Origin: Herbidospora solisilvae
Lineage (GTDB): Bacteria > Actinomycetota > Actinomycetes > Streptosporangiales > Streptosporangiaceae
Direction: 5' to 3'
Length of the DNA stretch: 64,000 bases
NCBI RefSeq assembly: GCF_009901565.1
Contig: NZ_WXEW01000007.1
Location: 124,001 to 188,000 of the forward strand
Part shown: positions 52,580 to 60,358 of the stretch, piece by piece
Numbering within the stretch: position 1 is the stretch's first letter
How the letters are laid out: every line of letters begins with the position of its first letter
Notes under the pieces: generated by a model
Database searches by the model: none
What the model was told of the DNA's origin: nothing
What the model saw: only the letters and a program-made list of their open reading frames with translations
Program-made: the position numbers and the translations under genes

Positions 52580-54415
52580 CGGTTCGAGCACCACGACCTC
52601 CCACGACATCCCGACCGCGAGCCTTCCCGTGTGGTGCCAGGCCAGCGCGGAGACCGGCCAGGGGAACGTGACCGGCGGCGCGGCCTGCTCGCCGGTCCGC
52701 GTGTCCCACGTCCGGAGCGTGTGGTCCCACCCGCCGGAGACGGCCCGGCCGCCGCGCAGCGCCACCGCCGTCACCGCGCCCGCGTGCCCGTGCAGCCGTC
52801 TGCCCGTCCGTTCGCGCAGGTCCCAGGCCCGCAGGCCGGCTCCGCCGACAAGGGCCGTCTGATCCTTTACGTCAATGGCGTGCGCCACCCCGGTCGGCAG
52901 CGTGCCCAGGGGGTCCTCAGTCCGGAGATCGAAGAGCCGGGTGACGCCGTCGGCCCCGCACGCGAAGATCCGGCCCTCGCTGACGGTGAGCGCGTCGACG
53001 GCGCAGGGGGACACGATCGACCGCGACGACCCGGTCGCCACGTCCCAGATCCCGATCATGCCGTCGAGCCCGCCGCTGACCACGGTCGAGCCCTCGGAGG
53101 CCAGCGCGTGGACGGGACCGGTGTGGCCCGCCAGCACGCGGCGTTCCCCGGTCTCCAGGTCGTGGACCCTGAGCGCGCCGTCCCGCCACCAGGTGGTGAC
53201 CACGGCCCCGGGGACAGTGGTGACCGCCGAGACGCCGGGCAGGGAAAGCGCGTGCTTGAGGGGCAGCGGTTCGCCGTCGGCCAGGTTCTCCGCCGAGAGG
53301 AACATGCCCTCCTCCCACGCGTAGAAGACGCCGTCCCCCGCGAGGGCGACCGCCCCCACCCGGGGGTGGCCGGGCAGCGGCGTGCCGCGGAGGGTGCGCA
53401 GGTCCCAGACCCGCACCACGCCGTGGGAGGAGCAGGTCACGGCCTGGTGGCCGACGGCGGCGACGGCCCGGCCCGCCTCGCCGAGGGTGCCCAGGTCCAC
53501 GCCGGTGCGCAGGTCCCACACCCGGGTGCGCCGCCCGGGAGCGCCGCCGATCCCGACGGCCCGGCCGCCGACCACGGCCGTCGCCAGGGTGGTCACGCGC
53601 TCGGGCCGGGGCCGGCCGCGCGGGGCGCCGGTGCGCAGGTCCCACAACCTGACCGTGTCGTCGTGCCCGGCGACCACGGCGACCGGACGGCCCGCCACGT
53701 GGGCGACGGCCAGGGCGCGCGCATGGCCGCCCAGCGGGCCGCCGCACGGCTCGCCGGTCCGCAGGTCGTAGACGCGCGTCGTGTCTCCTCCGACGACGAC
53801 GCGTCGGCGGCCGTCGACGCGGATCGTGGCGGCGGAGGTGTCGCCGGGATGGCCGATCCTCCGCCACGGCCCGCGTGGGCCGTGGATCCGCACGCGCCCG
53901 CGCTGGGCGAGCAGCAGATGCCATTTCCCCGCGTCCCGGACCGTCGCGGCCCGGCCGACGCCCCAGTGGCGCTCCCGGGTCGTCTCGCCGGTGCCCGGGT
54001 GCCAGGTGAACAGGTGGGCCCAGTCGGTGGCCACCACGACGTCGTCCATGACCGCGATCGAGCCGACGTCGTAAGCGTCGACCCGCTGTTCGCCGAGCGG
54101 CAGCCCGGTGCGCAGGTCCCAGGCGCGCAGCACCCCGTGGTCGGAGCCGGTGACGGCCACCGGCACGCCGTCCAGCAGGCCCGCCGCCACCGCGGTCACC
54201 GCGCCGGTCTGGTTGTTCCAGGGCGCGCGGACGTGCCGGTTCTCCTGGATCCCGTCGGACCAGACGACGCGCCAGCCGCCGCCGGGCTGCTCCGGCCGGG
54301 CCGCCCCCAGGCGGGCGGCGTGCACGGCCGCCACCCAGGCGCGGGTCTGCGGGTCGGCGGCGGCGAAGCGTCCGCCCGAATAGCGGTCGAGCCACTCGTG
54401 GTGGAGGTCAGGCAC
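52568..54415 (-). CDS. WD40 beta-propeller protein
   Basis: A 615-residue protein with about ten WD-type repeats. Repeated strands of the form VRAWDLRTG, TRVYDLRTG, VRLWDLRTG, TRVWDLRTG, LRTWDTRTG are evident through residues 100-600. A short N-terminal segment (MPDLHHEWLDRYSGGRF) precedes the propeller. No membrane helix or kinase domain is seen, so it is a cytoplasmic scaffold. Its start overlaps the GH1 gene's stop by 8 nt, so both are co-translated, and the stop overlaps the end of the coiled-coil gene by 12 nt. Function is unknown. Confidence 0.88.
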   Translation of the reverse strand: MPDLHHEWLDRYSGGRFAAADPQTRAWVAAVHAARLGAARPEQPGGGWRVVWSDGIQENRHVRAPWNNQTGAVTAVAAGLLDGVPVAVTGSDHGVLRAWDLRTGLPLGEQRVDAYDVGSIAVMDDVVVATDWAHLFTWHPGTGETTRERHWGVGRAATVRDAGKWHLLLAQRGRVRIHGPRGPWRRIGHPGDTSAATIRVDGRRRVVVGGDTTRVYDLRTGEPCGGPLGGHARALAVAHVAGRPVAVVAGHDDTVRLWDLRTGAPRGRPRPERVTTLATAVVGGRAVGIGGAPGRRTRVWDLRTGVDLGTLGEAGRAVAAVGHQAVTCSSHGVVRVWDLRTLRGTPLPGHPRVGAVALAGDGVFYAWEEGMFLSAENLADGEPLPLKHALSLPGVSAVTTVPGAVVTTWWRDGALRVHDLETGERRVLAGHTGPVHALASEGSTVVSGGLDGMIGIWDVATGSSRSIVSPCAVDALTVSEGRIFACGADGVTRLFDLRTEDPLGTLPTGVAHAIDVKDQTALVGGAGLRAWDLRERTGRRLHGHAGAVTAVALRGGRAVSGGWDHTLRTWDTRTGEQAAPPVTFPWPVSALAWHHTGRLAVGMSWEVVVLEPSEH

Positions 54416-55655
54416 CCCGGGCGATCCGCTCCCGGTACCACCGGTACGACGCCTTCGGCGTGCGCTCGCCGGTCGCGAAGTCGACGTGGACCAGGCCGAA
54501 ACGCTGGTGGTAGCCCTCGGCCCACTCGAAGTTGTCGAGCAGCGACCACACGAAGTAGCCGCGCACGTCGGCGTCGGCCCGGAGCGCCGCGTCGATGTGC
54601 CCGTCGAGGTAGGCGATGCGGTCGTGGTCGTCGATCCCCTCGTACGAGCAGCCGTTCTCGGTGACGTAGAGGGGCACCCGGTAGCGCTCGTGCAGGCCGG
54701 TGAGAAGTTCGCGCAGGCCGTCGGGGACGACGGGCCAGCCGAAGGCGGTCGTGGGGTAACCCTCGACGCCCGCGTCGGTGAAGGGGAGCTCGGGCGACCG
54801 CGGCGCGGAGATCCGGGTCGGGTTGTAGTAGTTGACGCCCAGGCCGTCGATCGGCCGGCTGATGACCGCCAGGTCGCCGTCGCGCAGGCCCGGCATCGTG
54901 TCGAGGCCGAAGGCGCGCAGGTCCGGATACTCGCCGCGGAACACCGGGTCGTTGAACATCCGGTTGTGCAGGGTGTCGTAGGCGTCGGCCGCCGCCCGGT
55001 CCTCCGGGGAGTCGGACGCGGGCCAGACGGGGGTCAGGTTGTTGGTGATCAACACCGTCGAGGCCCCGGCCGCACGCAGTGCGTCGACGGCCAGGCCGTG
55101 GCCGAGGAGCTGGTGGTGGGCGGCCGGCAGGGCGTCCAGGAAGAGCGCCTGCCCGGGGGCGTGGACGCCGAGGGCGTGGCCGTAGACGGTGTGCACGAAC
55201 GGCTCGTTCAAGGTGATCCATGGGCCGACCCGGTCGGCGAGCCGCCCGGCCACCAGGGAGGCGTAGTCGGCGAACCGGTAGGCGGTCTCGCGGTCGAGCC
55301 AGCCGGGGAGGGCCGACGGCAGGTCCCAGTGGAACAGGGTGAGCGCGGGGGTGATCCCGGCGGCCAGGAGGGCGTCGACCAGCCGCTCGTAGTGGTCGAG
55401 GCCCTTGGGGTTGGCCGGGCCGGTTCCGTCGGGCTGGACACGGGGCCACGACACCGAGAAGCGGTAGGCGTTCACCCCCAGACCGGCCAGCAGCGCCACG
55501 TCGTCGGCCCAGCGGCGGTAGCTGTCGCAGGCCGTCTCGGCCGTGTGGCCGTCGCGGACCGGGCCGAAGGAGTCCCAGATCGACGGCCCCCGGCCGTCGG
55601 CCGACAACGCGCCTTCGATCTGGAAGGCGGCGGTGGCGGCGCCCCACAGGAACAT
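54408..55655 (-). CDS. Family 1 glycoside hydrolase (beta-glucosidase)
   Basis: A 415-residue GH1 enzyme, cytoplasmic. Key residues: acid/base Glu in the ITLNEPF box, nucleophile Glu in the YVTENG box, and the aglycone-facing RFSVSWPRV, GLGVNYYNP and WSLLDNFEWAEGY. It should cleave beta-glucosides. It is slightly short compared with typical 440-480-residue family members. ATG 55655 follows GGGGGGACC. The gene is first in a two-gene unit with the WD40 protein and is divergent from a TetR gene that may regulate it. Confidence 0.95.
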   Translation of the reverse strand: MFLWGAATAAFQIEGALSADGRGPSIWDSFGPVRDGHTAETACDSYRRWADDVALLAGLGVNAYRFSVSWPRVQPDGTGPANPKGLDHYERLVDALLAAGITPALTLFHWDLPSALPGWLDRETAYRFADYASLVAGRLADRVGPWITLNEPFVHTVYGHALGVHAPGQALFLDALPAAHHQLLGHGLAVDALRAAGASTVLITNNLTPVWPASDSPEDRAAADAYDTLHNRMFNDPVFRGEYPDLRAFGLDTMPGLRDGDLAVISRPIDGLGVNYYNPTRISAPRSPELPFTDAGVEGYPTTAFGWPVVPDGLRELLTGLHERYRVPLYVTENGCSYEGIDDHDRIAYLDGHIDAALRADADVRGYFVWSLLDNFEWAEGYHQRFGLVHVDFATGERTPKASYRWYRERIARGA

Positions 55656-55674
55656 CAGCGGTCCCCCCTAGAAC

Positions 55675-55699
55675 ACGAGTGCGACTCAGGTTAACTCGT
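55675..55699. promoter_or_regulatory. Candidate TetR operator (ACGAGT-N13-ACTCGT)
   Basis: ACGAGT (55675-55680) and ACTCGT (55694-55699) form an inverted repeat; a second small repeat, GAGT-GCG-ACTC, lies within (55677-55687). They sit between the divergent GH1 and TetR starts. Confidence 0.45.
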
Positions 55700-55728
55700 T
55701 GGCAATCGAATCGGGAGAAAATGGGGAC

Positions 55729-56361
55729 ATGACAAACACCGCCACCGGCACCCTGCGCCGCAAACCCGCCCAGCGCAGGAGCGCCGAGAGGGTGGGGCGC
55801 ATGCTCGACGAGTGTGCCCGGCTGCTCGACGAGGTGGGTTACGAGGGCCTGACCACCAAAGAGGTCGCCCGCCGGGCCGAGGTCCCCATCGGCACCTTCT
55901 ACCAGTTCTTCCCCGACAAGCAGGGGCTGGTCCGCGCGCTGGCCTACCGCAACCTCGAGGCCTACCTCGCCCGGATCACCGCCACCCTGGCGCACACCAC
56001 GATCAACGACTGGACCGAGGCCACCGACCTCGTGATCGACGAGTTCGTGTGGATGAAGCGGTCGACGCCCGGCTTCAGCGTCTTCGACTTCGGCCTCGCG
56101 CTGGCCGCGCCGGGCACCTCCCGCATGCTCGACGAGGCGCTCGAAGACAACCTCGTCGTCGCCGACCGGCTGCGCGCGCTGCTGATCGAGCTCATCGGGG
56201 TGCCCGCCGGCGAGGTCCAGGCACGCGCGTTCGTGGTGGCCGTCGAGGCCGCCGACGCCGTGCTCAAGCTGGCCTTCCGGGCCTGCCCCGACGGCGACCC
56301 CGATCTGATCGCCGAGTGCAAGCGGCTGGTCCGCCGTTATCTGTCCGACCACCTCGGCTAG
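55729..56361 (+). CDS. TetR family regulator
   Basis: A 210-residue repressor. The helix-turn-helix is at about 30-65 (LLDEVGYEGLTTKEVARRAEVPIGTFYQFFPDKQGLV in pieces), with a longer effector domain behind it. The ATG at 55729 was taken over an in-frame upstream start (55699) since the latter would overlap the operator region. It is divergent from GH1 by 73 nt, so it may sense a sugar or related ligand and regulate the GH1/WD40 pair. The MerR operator begins 1 nt after its stop codon. Confidence 0.9.
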   Translation: MTNTATGTLRRKPAQRRSAERVGRMLDECARLLDEVGYEGLTTKEVARRAEVPIGTFYQFFPDKQGLVRALAYRNLEAYLARITATLAHTTINDWTEATDLVIDEFVWMKRSTPGFSVFDFGLALAAPGTSRMLDEALEDNLVVADRLRALLIELIGVPAGEVQARAFVVAVEAADAVLKLAFRACPDGDPDLIAECKRLVRRYLSDHLG

Positions 56362-56362
56362 C

Positions 56363-56393
56363 TTGACCTGGAGCCGACTCCAGGTGTGATGAT
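56363..56393 (+). promoter_or_regulatory. Textbook MerR-type promoter and operator
   Basis: TTGACC (56363-56368) and GATGAT (56388-56393) are 19 nt apart, the over-long spacing used by MerR activators. The spacer holds a perfect 8-bp inverted repeat, ACCTGGAG-CCGA-CTCCAGGT (56366-56385). The ATG of merR follows 7 nt after the -10, suggesting leaderless expression. Confidence 0.85.
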
Positions 56394-56400
56394 GCCGTAC

Positions 56401-56778
56401 ATGGCCGTTTACACACCCGGACAGGTGGTCGAGGAGACGGGGTTCAGCCTCGACACGCTCAGGTACTACGAACGGATCGGTCTCCTCGGCAACGTCGGCC
56501 GCAACTCGGCCGGTCAGCGCAGGTTCACCGACGGCGACGTGGGCTGGCTCGGCATGATCCGCTGCCTGCGCGACACCGGCATGCCGATCGCCGAGATGTT
56601 GCGGTTCGCCGAGCTGACCCGCGCGGGCGACCACACCATCCCCGAGCGCATCCGCCTGCTGGAGGCGCACGACCGCCAGGTCGAGGAGCAGGTCGCCGAC
56701 CTGCGCCACAAGCAGGGCGCCATCCAGCGCAAAATCGACTACTACAAGGACCACGTGATCGTCCCCGAAGCGATCTAG
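56401..56778 (+). CDS. MerR family transcriptional regulator
   Basis: A 125-residue regulator. The winged helix-turn-helix (VYTPGQVVEETGFSLDTLRYYERIGLL in pieces, GQRRFTDGDVGWL) is at 1-70, followed by a long dimerisation helix (ERIRLLEAHDRQVEEQVADLRHKQGAIQRKIDYYKD). No Cys cluster is present, so it does not look like a metal sensor; the helix and RKIDYYKD end resemble the redox/drug-type MerR proteins often linked to oxidoreductases. Its own promoter carries the MerR operator, which implies autoregulation. ATG 56401 is preferred to ATG codons overlapping the -10. Confidence 0.92.
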   Translation: MAVYTPGQVVEETGFSLDTLRYYERIGLLGNVGRNSAGQRRFTDGDVGWLGMIRCLRDTGMPIAEMLRFAELTRAGDHTIPERIRLLEAHDRQVEEQVADLRHKQGAIQRKIDYYKDHVIVPEAI

Positions 56779-56852
56779 TTCCCCGCTTTACCCACCGCGA
56801 GCCCCCTCTTTCCGGTTCGGCTGTTAGACCGGACTCCGGGGGAGGGGGCTAT

Positions 56853-58298
56853 ATGGCGGGTCCGCGTGCCGGACGTATGAACGTGCCGCTGCGCGGCGTC
56901 GCGACGGTGTCCGGTCTGATGCTGTTCGCACTGCTGGGCAACGTCACCTACATCCAGGCGTTCCGCGACGACGAACTGACCGCCGACCCCCGCAACAACC
57001 GGACCATGATCCTGCGGTTCGACGAACCCCGGGGCGAGGTGCGGCTGCGCGACGGCACCGTGGTCGCGGCCAGCGAACGCGTCGTCGACCAGCGGTTCGG
57101 CTACCGCCGCGTCTATCCCCACGGCCCCGTCTACGCCGCCGCCACCGGCTACGCCTCCCTCTACCGGACGACCGGCATCGAGGGCGCCGAAGACGCCTCC
57201 CTGAGCGGCGACGACCCGCGGGTACGGGTCCGCGCGCTCCTCAAGGACATCGACCGCGGCGCCACCGTGACGCTGACGCTCGACTCGCGCGCCCAGAAGG
57301 CCGCCTACGACGGCCTGGCCGCCACGGGCAGACGCGGGGCCGTGGTCGCCCTCGACCCCCGGACGGGCGCGATCCTCGCGATGGTCTCGCTGCCCTCCTA
57401 CGACCCCAACCGGTTCGCCACCTTCTCGGCGGAGGAGCTGGCGGCGTACGACCGCGAACTGCAACGGGACCCCGCGCGGCCGCTGCTGAACCGCGCGATC
57501 GGGGAGAACTACCCGCCCGGCTCCACCTTCAAGGTGATCACCGCGGCGGCGGCCCTCGCGTCGGGCGACTACGACCCCGAGACCGAGGTGCGCGCCCCCG
57601 CCCGGCTGAAGCTCCCCGGTACCCAGACGTGGTTGCGCAACTCCGGCGGCGCGGAGTGCGGCGACGGCACCCCCGCGCTCCTGGACGCCTTCGTGATGTC
57701 GTGCAACACCGCCTTCGCCGACCTCGGCCTCGAACTCGGCGAAGACGAGCTGAGCCGCTGGGCGGCCGCCTTCGGCTTCGGCGACGCGGGCCTGAAGGTC
57801 CCGCTGGCCGTGGCCGCGAGCGTCTACCCGACCGGCCTCGACCGCGCCCAGACCGCGATGAGCGCCATCGGCCAGTACGACGACCGCGCCACCCCCCTGA
57901 GCATCGCGATGATCTCGGCGGCGGTGGCGAACGGCGGCAGCCTGATGCGCCCCTACCTGGTCGACGAGGTGCGCCTGCGCGACGGCACGATCGTGCGCTC
58001 GACCGACCCCGCCGAATACCGCGACGCGATGCCCGGGGCCGTGGCCGACCGGCTGACCGAGATGATGGTCGCCGTCACCGGCCCCGGCGGCACCGGCACC
58101 GCCGCCGCGATCCCGGGCGTGAAGGTCGCGGCCAAGACCGGCACCGCCGAGAACGAGGGCTCCGACCACGCCGTCTTCACCGCCTTCGCCCCCGCCGACG
58201 ACCCGGTGGTGGCCGTCGGCGTCCTGGTCGAACACGGCGGCTTCGGCGGACGGGTGGCCGCCCCCATCGCCAGAGCGGTCATCCGCGCCCTGCTCTAG
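56853..58298 (+). CDS. Class B penicillin-binding protein (PbpA-like transpeptidase)
   Basis: A 481-residue membrane-anchored transpeptidase. An N-terminal helix (RGVATVSGLMLFALLGNVTYIQAF) anchors the periplasmic enzyme. Active-site motifs: SxxK as STFK (Ser224-Lys227), SxN as SCN (283-285) and KTGT (428-431), all in the right order. It is short with a small N-terminal region, like mycobacterial PbpA and Streptomyces shape or division PBPs. It follows merR by 74 nt and is convergent with the ABC transporter (7 nt). Confidence 0.95.
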   Translation: MAGPRAGRMNVPLRGVATVSGLMLFALLGNVTYIQAFRDDELTADPRNNRTMILRFDEPRGEVRLRDGTVVAASERVVDQRFGYRRVYPHGPVYAAATGYASLYRTTGIEGAEDASLSGDDPRVRVRALLKDIDRGATVTLTLDSRAQKAAYDGLAATGRRGAVVALDPRTGAILAMVSLPSYDPNRFATFSAEELAAYDRELQRDPARPLLNRAIGENYPPGSTFKVITAAAALASGDYDPETEVRAPARLKLPGTQTWLRNSGGAECGDGTPALLDAFVMSCNTAFADLGLELGEDELSRWAAAFGFGDAGLKVPLAVAASVYPTGLDRAQTAMSAIGQYDDRATPLSIAMISAAVANGGSLMRPYLVDEVRLRDGTIVRSTDPAEYRDAMPGAVADRLTEMMVAVTGPGGTGTAAAIPGVKVAAKTGTAENEGSDHAVFTAFAPADDPVVAVGVLVEHGGFGGRVAAPIARAVIRALL

Positions 58299-58305
58299 CC
58301 CTGTT

Positions 58306-60207
58306 CTAACTCTGGTAGGCGCTGGCCTGGAGGCCGTAGAGGTCGGCGTAGATGCCCTGGCGGTCGATCAGCTCGTCGTGGGTGCCCTCCTCGACGACCA
58401 GGCCGTGGTCCAGGACGTAGACGCGGTCGGCGTAGCGCACGCTGGCCAGGCGGTGGGTGATGAGCAGCACGGTGCGCCCGTCGGCGTGGGCGCGGATGCG
58501 GTCGAACAGGGCGTGCTCGGCCCGCGCGTCGAGGGCCGCCGTCGGTTCGTCGCAGATGAGCAGGGGGGCGTCGCGGTAGAAGCCCCGCGCGACCGCGATG
58601 CGCTGCCACTGGCCGCCCGACAACTCCTGGCCGTCCTTGAAGCGGCGGTCGAGGAGGGTGCGGTAGCCGTGGGGGAGCTCGTCGATGACCTCGTCGGCCC
58701 CGGCGACCCCGGCGGCCCTCACCACGGCCGGTTCGCCCTTGTTCAGGCCCATCGTGATGTTGTGGCGGGCCGACAGCGGCCAGCGGGTGTGGTCTTGGGC
58801 GATGACCGCGATGCGGCCGCGCAGGGCGTGGGCGTCGACCGTGGCCAGGTCGACGTCGTCCCAGCGCACACTGCCCGAGTCGGGCTGGTAGAGCCCGGCC
58901 AGGATCTTGGCGAGGGTGGTCTTGCCCGAGCCGTTCTCGCCGACGAGGGCGACCACCTCGCCCCGGTCGATGTGGACGGACACGCCCTTCAGCGCCGGAG
59001 TGTCCTTGCCGGGGTAGCCGAACACCACGTTCTCCGCCGTGATGCGGGCGAAGCCGTCGGGCGGGGCGCCCGAGCCCGCCATGACCGGCGCCTTCTCGGT
59101 GGCGCTGCAGAAGTCGATGAAGTCGGTGAAGTAGAGGCCGTTCTCGTAGCTGCGGTTGACGGCGTACAGGAGCTGCTGGAGAGCACCCTGCCCGGTGCGC
59201 ACGGCCAGCACGGCGGTGCCCGCGACGGCGAGCGGCACGGAGCCCGAGGCCAGCAGCAGGCCGAGGGCGGCGAAGACCAGCGCGGTGCCGACGCCGCCGA
59301 GCGCCTCGCCGACCAGGCGGGCGACGGTCTGGCGGCGGGCTAGGTCGACCAGGGCGTCCTGCTGGGTGCGGGCCACCATGTCGTAGACGCGGAGCAGGAA
59401 GCCGCGCATCGTGAACGAGCGCACCTCGGCGGCCGTGTCGCGGTCGGCCAGCAGTTCGCTGACGATCCACTTGCGGCGGTAGGTCGGCAGCAGCGACAAC
59501 ATGGTGGCGTAGCTCATCCGGGCCGACCGGACGGTCGACCACGCGTCGGGCAGCACCGCGAGGAACAGCAGCGGCAGCAGCACCGGGTGGAGCACACCCA
59601 GCACGCCGCCGACCGCGATCAGCCCGATCGCCGCGGTCAGCACGTCGATCGCCGACCCGACCACGTCGTCGGAGGCCCCGACGCCGCGCATGCGGACCCG
59701 CTCCAGCGTGTCGTGGAACTCCGGATCGTCGAACCGGACGAGGTCGACGCTGGAGGTCAGCCCGTAGAGGCGCTCCTCGGCGATGCGGAGCACCTGGGGT
59801 TGCAGCCGCGACTGCGCCCAGCCCGCGCCGGCCGAGAACACCGAACGCAGCACCGCGGCGGCGCCGACCAGCAGCAGGGCCGGGAGGGCGTCCCGGACCC
59901 GCTCGGGGGTCGGGCCGGCGGCGAACAACGCCTCCAGCACCCCCGTGGTGGCCAGCAGGCCGAACGCGGTGAACACGCCGCTCAGCAGGTTCAGCACGAC
60001 GGTGGCGACGGTGTCGCGCGGGCTGGCCTGCCAGGCCATGCGGAAGGACTGGACGAAGAGGGCGGGTAACCGGCGGGCGACGGTGAAGAAGCCGACGTTG
60101 CTCATCTTGTCGTCGTGGGCGTGCCACTTGTGCGTGGTCAGGTCGGAGAAATCCGGTAGGTCATCGCTTTCCGACGGGTCGTCCCTGTCGACGGGGGTGA
60201 CGGTCAT
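58306..60207 (-). CDS. ABC transporter, fused permease/ATPase half-transporter
   Basis: A 633-residue exporter half-molecule. An N-terminal membrane domain with about five to six hydrophobic segments (FMAWQAS..., GLLATTGVLEALFAAG, IGLIAVGGVLGVL, ALVFAALGLLL) is followed by an ATPase: Walker A GENGSGKTT, Q loop, LSGGQWQRIAVARGFYRD and Walker B LLICDEPTAALD. It resembles lipid or peptide exporters (MsbA/HlyB-type). ATG 60207 was preferred over a start 16 codons upstream. It probably acts as a homodimer; the cargo is unknown. Confidence 0.92.
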   Translation of the reverse strand: MTVTPVDRDDPSESDDLPDFSDLTTHKWHAHDDKMSNVGFFTVARRLPALFVQSFRMAWQASPRDTVATVVLNLLSGVFTAFGLLATTGVLEALFAAGPTPERVRDALPALLLVGAAAVLRSVFSAGAGWAQSRLQPQVLRIAEERLYGLTSSVDLVRFDDPEFHDTLERVRMRGVGASDDVVGSAIDVLTAAIGLIAVGGVLGVLHPVLLPLLFLAVLPDAWSTVRSARMSYATMLSLLPTYRRKWIVSELLADRDTAAEVRSFTMRGFLLRVYDMVARTQQDALVDLARRQTVARLVGEALGGVGTALVFAALGLLLASGSVPLAVAGTAVLAVRTGQGALQQLLYAVNRSYENGLYFTDFIDFCSATEKAPVMAGSGAPPDGFARITAENVVFGYPGKDTPALKGVSVHIDRGEVVALVGENGSGKTTLAKILAGLYQPDSGSVRWDDVDLATVDAHALRGRIAVIAQDHTRWPLSARHNITMGLNKGEPAVVRAAGVAGADEVIDELPHGYRTLLDRRFKDGQELSGGQWQRIAVARGFYRDAPLLICDEPTAALDARAEHALFDRIRAHADGRTVLLITHRLASVRYADRVYVLDHGLVVEEGTHDELIDRQGIYADLYGLQASAYQS

Positions 60208-60358
60208 GCCGTCAGTGTGCGCTCGCCCACCGACAAAGGGCACCGGGGATGTCACGGGTCAAACCGGAATGCGATCTGGGCACGTTCCGGAATTGATGCG
60301 ACACTTCCTGTGACGATCCACCCCCCGCAGCTCACGCGAAGGCGACTCCCGAGGGCCG

